From positions 1 through 64,000 of the forward strand of contig NZ_JAGFNP010000004.1 in NCBI RefSeq assembly GCF_017592475.1: a DNA stretch of 64,000 bases, in the 5' to 3' direction. The notes under the pieces were generated by a model. The model saw only the letters and a program-made list of their open reading frames with translations. It did no database searches and was not told where the DNA came from. How positions within the stretch are numbered: position 1 is the first letter of the stretch; each line of letters opens with the position of its first letter. The stretch comes from Glycomyces niveus (GTDB taxonomy: Bacteria; Actinomycetota; Actinomycetes; Mycobacteriales; Micromonosporaceae). A program made the translations under genes and the position numbers. Below, in pieces: positions 61,073-64,000 of this stretch.

Positions 61073-62260
61073 GTGAGTCGCATCGAGACCGCTGACGTCG
61101 TCGTGATCGGGGCCGGGATCATCGGTGCCGCGTGTGCGGAGGCGCTCAGCGCCTCCGGGATGCGGGTCCTCGTGGTCGATCGCGGCGCCCCCGCCGGGGG
61201 GACCACGGCCGGGGGCGAGGGCAATGTGCTGCTGTCGGACAAGGCCCCCGGGCCGGAACTGGACCTGGCCGTCGCGTCGCGGCGGCTGTGGCCCGAGCTG
61301 ATCGAGTCGCTGCGGGCCGAGCTCGGCGACGAGATCGCGCGGGTCGAATGGGAGCCCAAGGGCGGCCTGGTGGTCGCCACCGAGAACGACGCCCGGGGCC
61401 CGCTCGCGATCCTCGCGGAGGCGCAGCGCCGGGCGGGCGTCCAGGCGACCGCCGTCGACGCCGCCACGGCGCGCGAGATGGAACCGCACCTGACCGAGCA
61501 CGTCGCCGCCGCGGTCCACTATCCCGAGGATGCGCAGCTGCAGCCCGTGCTCGCCGCCACCGCGATGCTCGCGGCCGTGCGCTCGCGCGGCGGCGACGTG
61601 CGCGGCTGGTCCGAGGCGCACGGCCTGGTCGTCGTGAACGGCAAGGTCGCGGGCGTGCGCGTGGGCGAGGGGACGATCGCGTGCGGCGCGGTCGTGAACG
61701 CCTGCGGGCCGTGGGCGGGGCATTTCGGCGCCGCGGCGGGCGCGCCCGTCGAGGTGCTGCCGCGCCGGGGCATGGTCCTGGTGACCGCCCCGCTCCCCCA
61801 CGTCGTGAGCCGCAAGGTCTATGCCGCCGATTACGTTGCGGCCGTGGCGAGTTCCGACGTGGACCTGCAGGTGTCGGCGGTCGTGGAGTCGACCGCGACG
61901 GGCACGGTCCTCATCGGTTCGAGCCGCCAGCGCGTCGGCTTCGACGAGGCCCTGCAAGTGGAGGTGCTGCGGCGGCTCGCGCGCAGCGCCGTGAAGCTCT
62001 TCCCGGTGCTGGCGGGCGTGCCGGTGATGCGCGCGTACGGCGGGTTCCGGCCGTACACGCCCGACCACCTGCCGGTGATCGGCGAGGACCCGCGCTTCCG
62101 GGGGCTGTGGCACGCTTCCGGCCACGAGGGCGCCGGGATCGGCCTGGCGCCGGCGACGGGGCGCCTGCTGGCGGACCTGATGTACGGGCGGGCGCCCGTG
62201 GTGGACCCGACCCGGTTCAGAGTGGACAGGCCTGCGGTGATCGCGGAGGTGCGGACGTGA
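61073..62260 (+). CDS. FAD-dependent amino-acid/amine oxidoreductase (HcnC/DAO-like)
   Basis: 395 aa D-amino-acid-oxidase-fold subunit. FAD-binding [17 protein letters not shown] at the N-terminus and the C-terminal [20 protein letters not shown] complete the cofactor site. Together with the next two genes it forms a three-subunit dehydrogenase of the type used for proline, hydroxyproline, opines or glycine (HCN synthase). GTG start at 61073 with GGGGCAGGT upstream. Confidence 0.85.
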   Translation: MSRIETADVVVIGAGIIGAACAEALSASGMRVLVVDRGAPAGGTTAGGEGNVLLSDKAPGPELDLAVASRRLWPELIESLRAELGDEIARVEWEPKGGLVVATENDARGPLAILAEAQRRAGVQATAVDAATAREMEPHLTEHVAAAVHYPEDAQLQPVLAATAMLAAVRSRGGDVRGWSEAHGLVVVNGKVAGVRVGEGTIACGAVVNACGPWAGHFGAAAGAPVEVLPRRGMVLVTAPLPHVVSRKVYAADYVAAVASSDVDLQVSAVVESTATGTVLIGSSRQRVGFDEALQVEVLRRLARSAVKLFPVLAGVPVMRAYGGFRPYTPDHLPVIGEDPRFRGLWHASGHEGAGIGLAPATGRLLADLMYGRAPVVDPTRFRVDRPAVIAEVRT

Positions 62261-62514
62261 GAGTGCTGTTCGACGGCGAAGAGTTCGAGGCCGAGGAGGG
62301 CCAGACCGTCGCGGGGGTCCTGCTCGCGAAAGGGGTCCGCTCGTGGCGGACCACGCGCGGCGCGGGCCGCCCGCGCGGCTTGTTCTGCGGCATCGGGGTG
62401 TGCTTCGACTGCCTGGTGAACGTGAACGGCGTGCCCGATGTGCGGGCCTGCCAGCGGGTCGTGGCCGACGGCGACGACATCCGCACCCAGACCGGGGCGG
62501 AGCTGCCGTCATGA
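62257..62514 (+). CDS. Small [2Fe-2S] ferredoxin-like subunit (HcnA-like)
   Basis: 85 aa. The cluster Cys residues are in [14 protein letters not shown] with a fourth in RACQRVV. It would pass electrons between the two flavin subunits. GTG 62257 overlaps the stop of the previous gene (GTGA). Coding in this short frame is supported by the Cys pattern and the overlap. Confidence 0.85.
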   Translation: MRVLFDGEEFEAEEGQTVAGVLLAKGVRSWRTTRGAGRPRGLFCGIGVCFDCLVNVNGVPDVRACQRVVADGDDIRTQTGAELPS

Positions 62515-63884
62515 GGCGCATCGTGGTGGTCGGGGCGGGCCCGGCCGGGATGGCGGCCGCCGCAGCGGCCGCGCGGCACGGCGTCGACGTGGTCCTCATC
62601 GACGCGGGCGCGAAGCTCGGCGGGCAGTACCACCGGCAGGACGCGCTCGCGCCCGGCGACGCGTTCGTCCTCCCGGGGAACGTCGAGCACGTCGCGGACG
62701 CGACCGTGTGGGCGATCGAGCCGGTCGACGGCGGGCACCGCGTGCACCTGCGCATCGGCCCCGCCGACGGTCCGCGGCGCCACGGCCGGGCGGTCGAGGC
62801 GCGGGCGCTCGTGCTCGCCACGGGCGCGTACGACCGGGCGCTGCCGTTCCCGGGCTGGGACCTGCCGGGGGTGTTCACCGCCGGTGCGGCGCAAGCGCTC
62901 GCGAAAGGCCAGGGCGTGGCGGTCGGCGACCGGGTCGTGGTCGGCGGGACCGGGCCGTTCCTGCTGCCGGTGACGGCCTCGCTGATCGGCGCCGGCGCGC
63001 GGGTCGTGGAGGTCGCGGAGGCGAATGCGGCGGTCACCGGGTGGCTCTCCGACCCGCCGGGGGCACTGGCGGGCTGGTCGAAGACCGGTGAGCTGATGCG
63101 GTTCGCGGCGGCGCTGGCGCGGCACCGGGTGCCGTACCGGTCGCGGTCCGCGGTGATCGAGGCGCACGGCATCGACGTCGTGGAGTCGGTGACCGTGGCG
63201 CGGCTCGACGGCCTGTGGAACCCGGTGCCGGGCACGGAGCGGCGCATCGAGGCCGACGCCGTGGCGGTCGGGTTCGGGTTCACGCCGCAGCTGGAGCTCG
63301 CGCTGGCGGCGCGGTGCCGGGTCGAGGACGGGTTCGTCGTCGTCGATGCGGCGCAAGGGACTTCGGCCCCGGGCGTGTTCGCGGCCGGAGAGCTGACGGG
63401 CATCGGCGGGGCGGCGCTGGCAGCGTCCGAGGGCGAGGTCGCGGGCGCGGCGGCGGCGAAGTTCGTGGGCGCGGCGGTCGAACCGCCGTTGAAGGCGATG
63501 GCGCGGGTGCGGTCGGGCCGGAAGTTCGCGGCGGCGCTGAACGCGGCGTACCCGGTGCTGCCGGGCTGGCAGGGCTGGCTGCGCGACGACACGATCGTGT
63601 GCCGGTGCGAAGAGGTCACGAAGGCGGCGCTCTACCGGGCCGTGGACGAGCGGGACGTGGAGGCGGTGCGCTCGCTCAAGCTCGTGAGCGGCGCCGGTCT
63701 GGGCCTGTGTCAGGGCCGGGTGTGCGGCCGGAACGTGGCCGAGCTGGCGGGCGTCGACGCCGCCGGATTCGCGAAGCGGCCCATCGCGTCCCCGATCCGG
63801 CTGGCGGAGCTGGCCGAGGAGGAGCCGGTCGAGTCGCCTATCGACGCCGAGGAGTCCGGCCGGGCGCTGGGCGTCGAATACTGA
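62511..63884 (+). CDS. NAD(P)/FAD-binding subunit with C-terminal BFD [2Fe-2S] domain (HcnB-like)
   Basis: 457 aa. N-terminal FAD motif [17 protein letters not shown], second nucleotide motif [17 protein letters not shown], then a BFD-like domain ([12 protein letters not shown], then [13 protein letters not shown]), providing four Cys for a [2Fe-2S] cluster. ATG 62511 overlaps the previous stop (ATGA). Third gene of the trio; the C-A-B order differs from hcnABC. Confidence 0.88.
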   Translation: MRRIVVVGAGPAGMAAAAAAARHGVDVVLIDAGAKLGGQYHRQDALAPGDAFVLPGNVEHVADATVWAIEPVDGGHRVHLRIGPADGPRRHGRAVEARALVLATGAYDRALPFPGWDLPGVFTAGAAQALAKGQGVAVGDRVVVGGTGPFLLPVTASLIGAGARVVEVAEANAAVTGWLSDPPGALAGWSKTGELMRFAAALARHRVPYRSRSAVIEAHGIDVVESVTVARLDGLWNPVPGTERRIEADAVAVGFGFTPQLELALAARCRVEDGFVVVDAAQGTSAPGVFAAGELTGIGGAALAASEGEVAGAAAAKFVGAAVEPPLKAMARVRSGRKFAAALNAAYPVLPGWQGWLRDDTIVCRCEEVTKAALYRAVDERDVEAVRSLKLVSGAGLGLCQGRVCGRNVAELAGVDAAGFAKRPIASPIRLAELAEEEPVESPIDAEESGRALGVEY

Positions 63885-63912
63885 CGGCATCGAATATTCA
63901 TCGAATGGACTG

Positions 63913-63940
63913 AGGGCCGCCCGCGGATGCGGGCGGCCCT
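63913..63940 (+). terminator. Terminator of the dehydrogenase operon
   Basis: Perfect 12-bp stem AGGGCCGCCCGC with its complement, loop GGAT, followed by TTGCATT. Confidence 0.85.
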
Positions 63941-63986
63941 TTGCATTCGCCTGCTGTGGTGCGGAAACGGGGCGGCGGGATAGGGG

Positions 63987-64000
63987 TTGACATACGCTCC
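63987..64000 (+). promoter_or_regulatory. Consensus -35 hexamer at the right edge
   Basis: TTGACA at 63987-63992 points to a promoter for a gene beyond the window. The -10 is outside. Confidence 0.4.

Noticed and set aside
61073..63884. Hydrogen cyanide synthase
   Set aside because: Only the general subunit architecture is shared; gene order and context differ, so cyanide production is not claimed.
1..64000. CRISPR array, intact insertion sequence, tRNA genes
   Set aside because: No regularly spaced repeats, transposase ORF or cloverleaf-like sequence was recognised on either strand.

Overview
This is a gene-dense, very GC-rich bacterial chromosome segment. The presence of mshC (mycothiol biosynthesis) marks it as an actinobacterium. 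Frequent GTG starts, ATGA/GTGA gene overlaps and at least two probable leaderless transcripts agree with that. A free-living actinomycete is most likely; I cannot name the genus. The window carries 57 protein-coding genes that I can support, plus two small leader ORFs. No tRNA, CRISPR array or intact insertion sequence was seen.

Left edge to 13 kb: bases 1-600 look like the leader and promoter zone of an rRNA operon reading leftward out of the window. Then come an OsmC-type peroxidase, an orphan KamA-type radical SAM enzyme, a flavodoxin-fold oxidoreductase divergent from an XRE regulator, three tandem imine-reductase-like oxidoreductases divergent from an HxlR regulator, a DUF2087 protein, a HAD phosphatase, thymidine kinase and cobalamin-dependent methionine synthase.

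13-34 kb: a PPOX flavoprotein, a TPM-domain membrane protein with PspA, phenylalanine hydroxylase, an orphan HypX, MshC, an aldo/keto reductase with an altered active site, a VOC protein divergent from an AraC regulator, an ABC-F protein behind an apparent attenuation leader, an M20 hydrolase, a KhtTU-like K+/H+ antiporter pair, a transglutaminase-like protein and three secreted hydrolases.

34-43 kb: the metabolic centrepiece is a complete lysine-to-crotonyl-CoA pathway of the kind known from anaerobic lysine fermenters. It is arranged as two divergent, translationally coupled operons. One is kdd-kamD-kamE-kal plus a MutL/GlmL-like ATPase, the other kamA-kce. KamA makes beta-lysine, KamDE (a B12/PLP enzyme) makes 3,5-diaminohexanoate, Kdd oxidises and deaminates it, Kce exchanges the chain with acetyl-CoA, and Kal releases the second ammonia.

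43-54 kb: an alcohol-dehydrogenase-like oxidoreductase and HxlR regulator share a perfect 20-bp palindrome. A phosphotransferase follows, then an iron-siderophore uptake operon under a DtxR/IdeR-type iron box, then a heterodimeric ABC transporter whose two ATPase domains carry complementary defects. 54-64 kb: two tandem cytoplasmic serpins, a tetracycline-type ribosomal protection protein behind an overlapping upstream ORF, acetyltransferases, and a three-gene amino-acid/amine dehydrogenase complex.

The most unusual non-coding signal is a pair of about 315-bp, same-orientation intergenic repeats (23624-23939 and 54030-54346). They are about 85% identical in their core, are broken by frameshifting indels, and show one compensatory base-pair change. 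I propose a structured RNA or small non-autonomous element.
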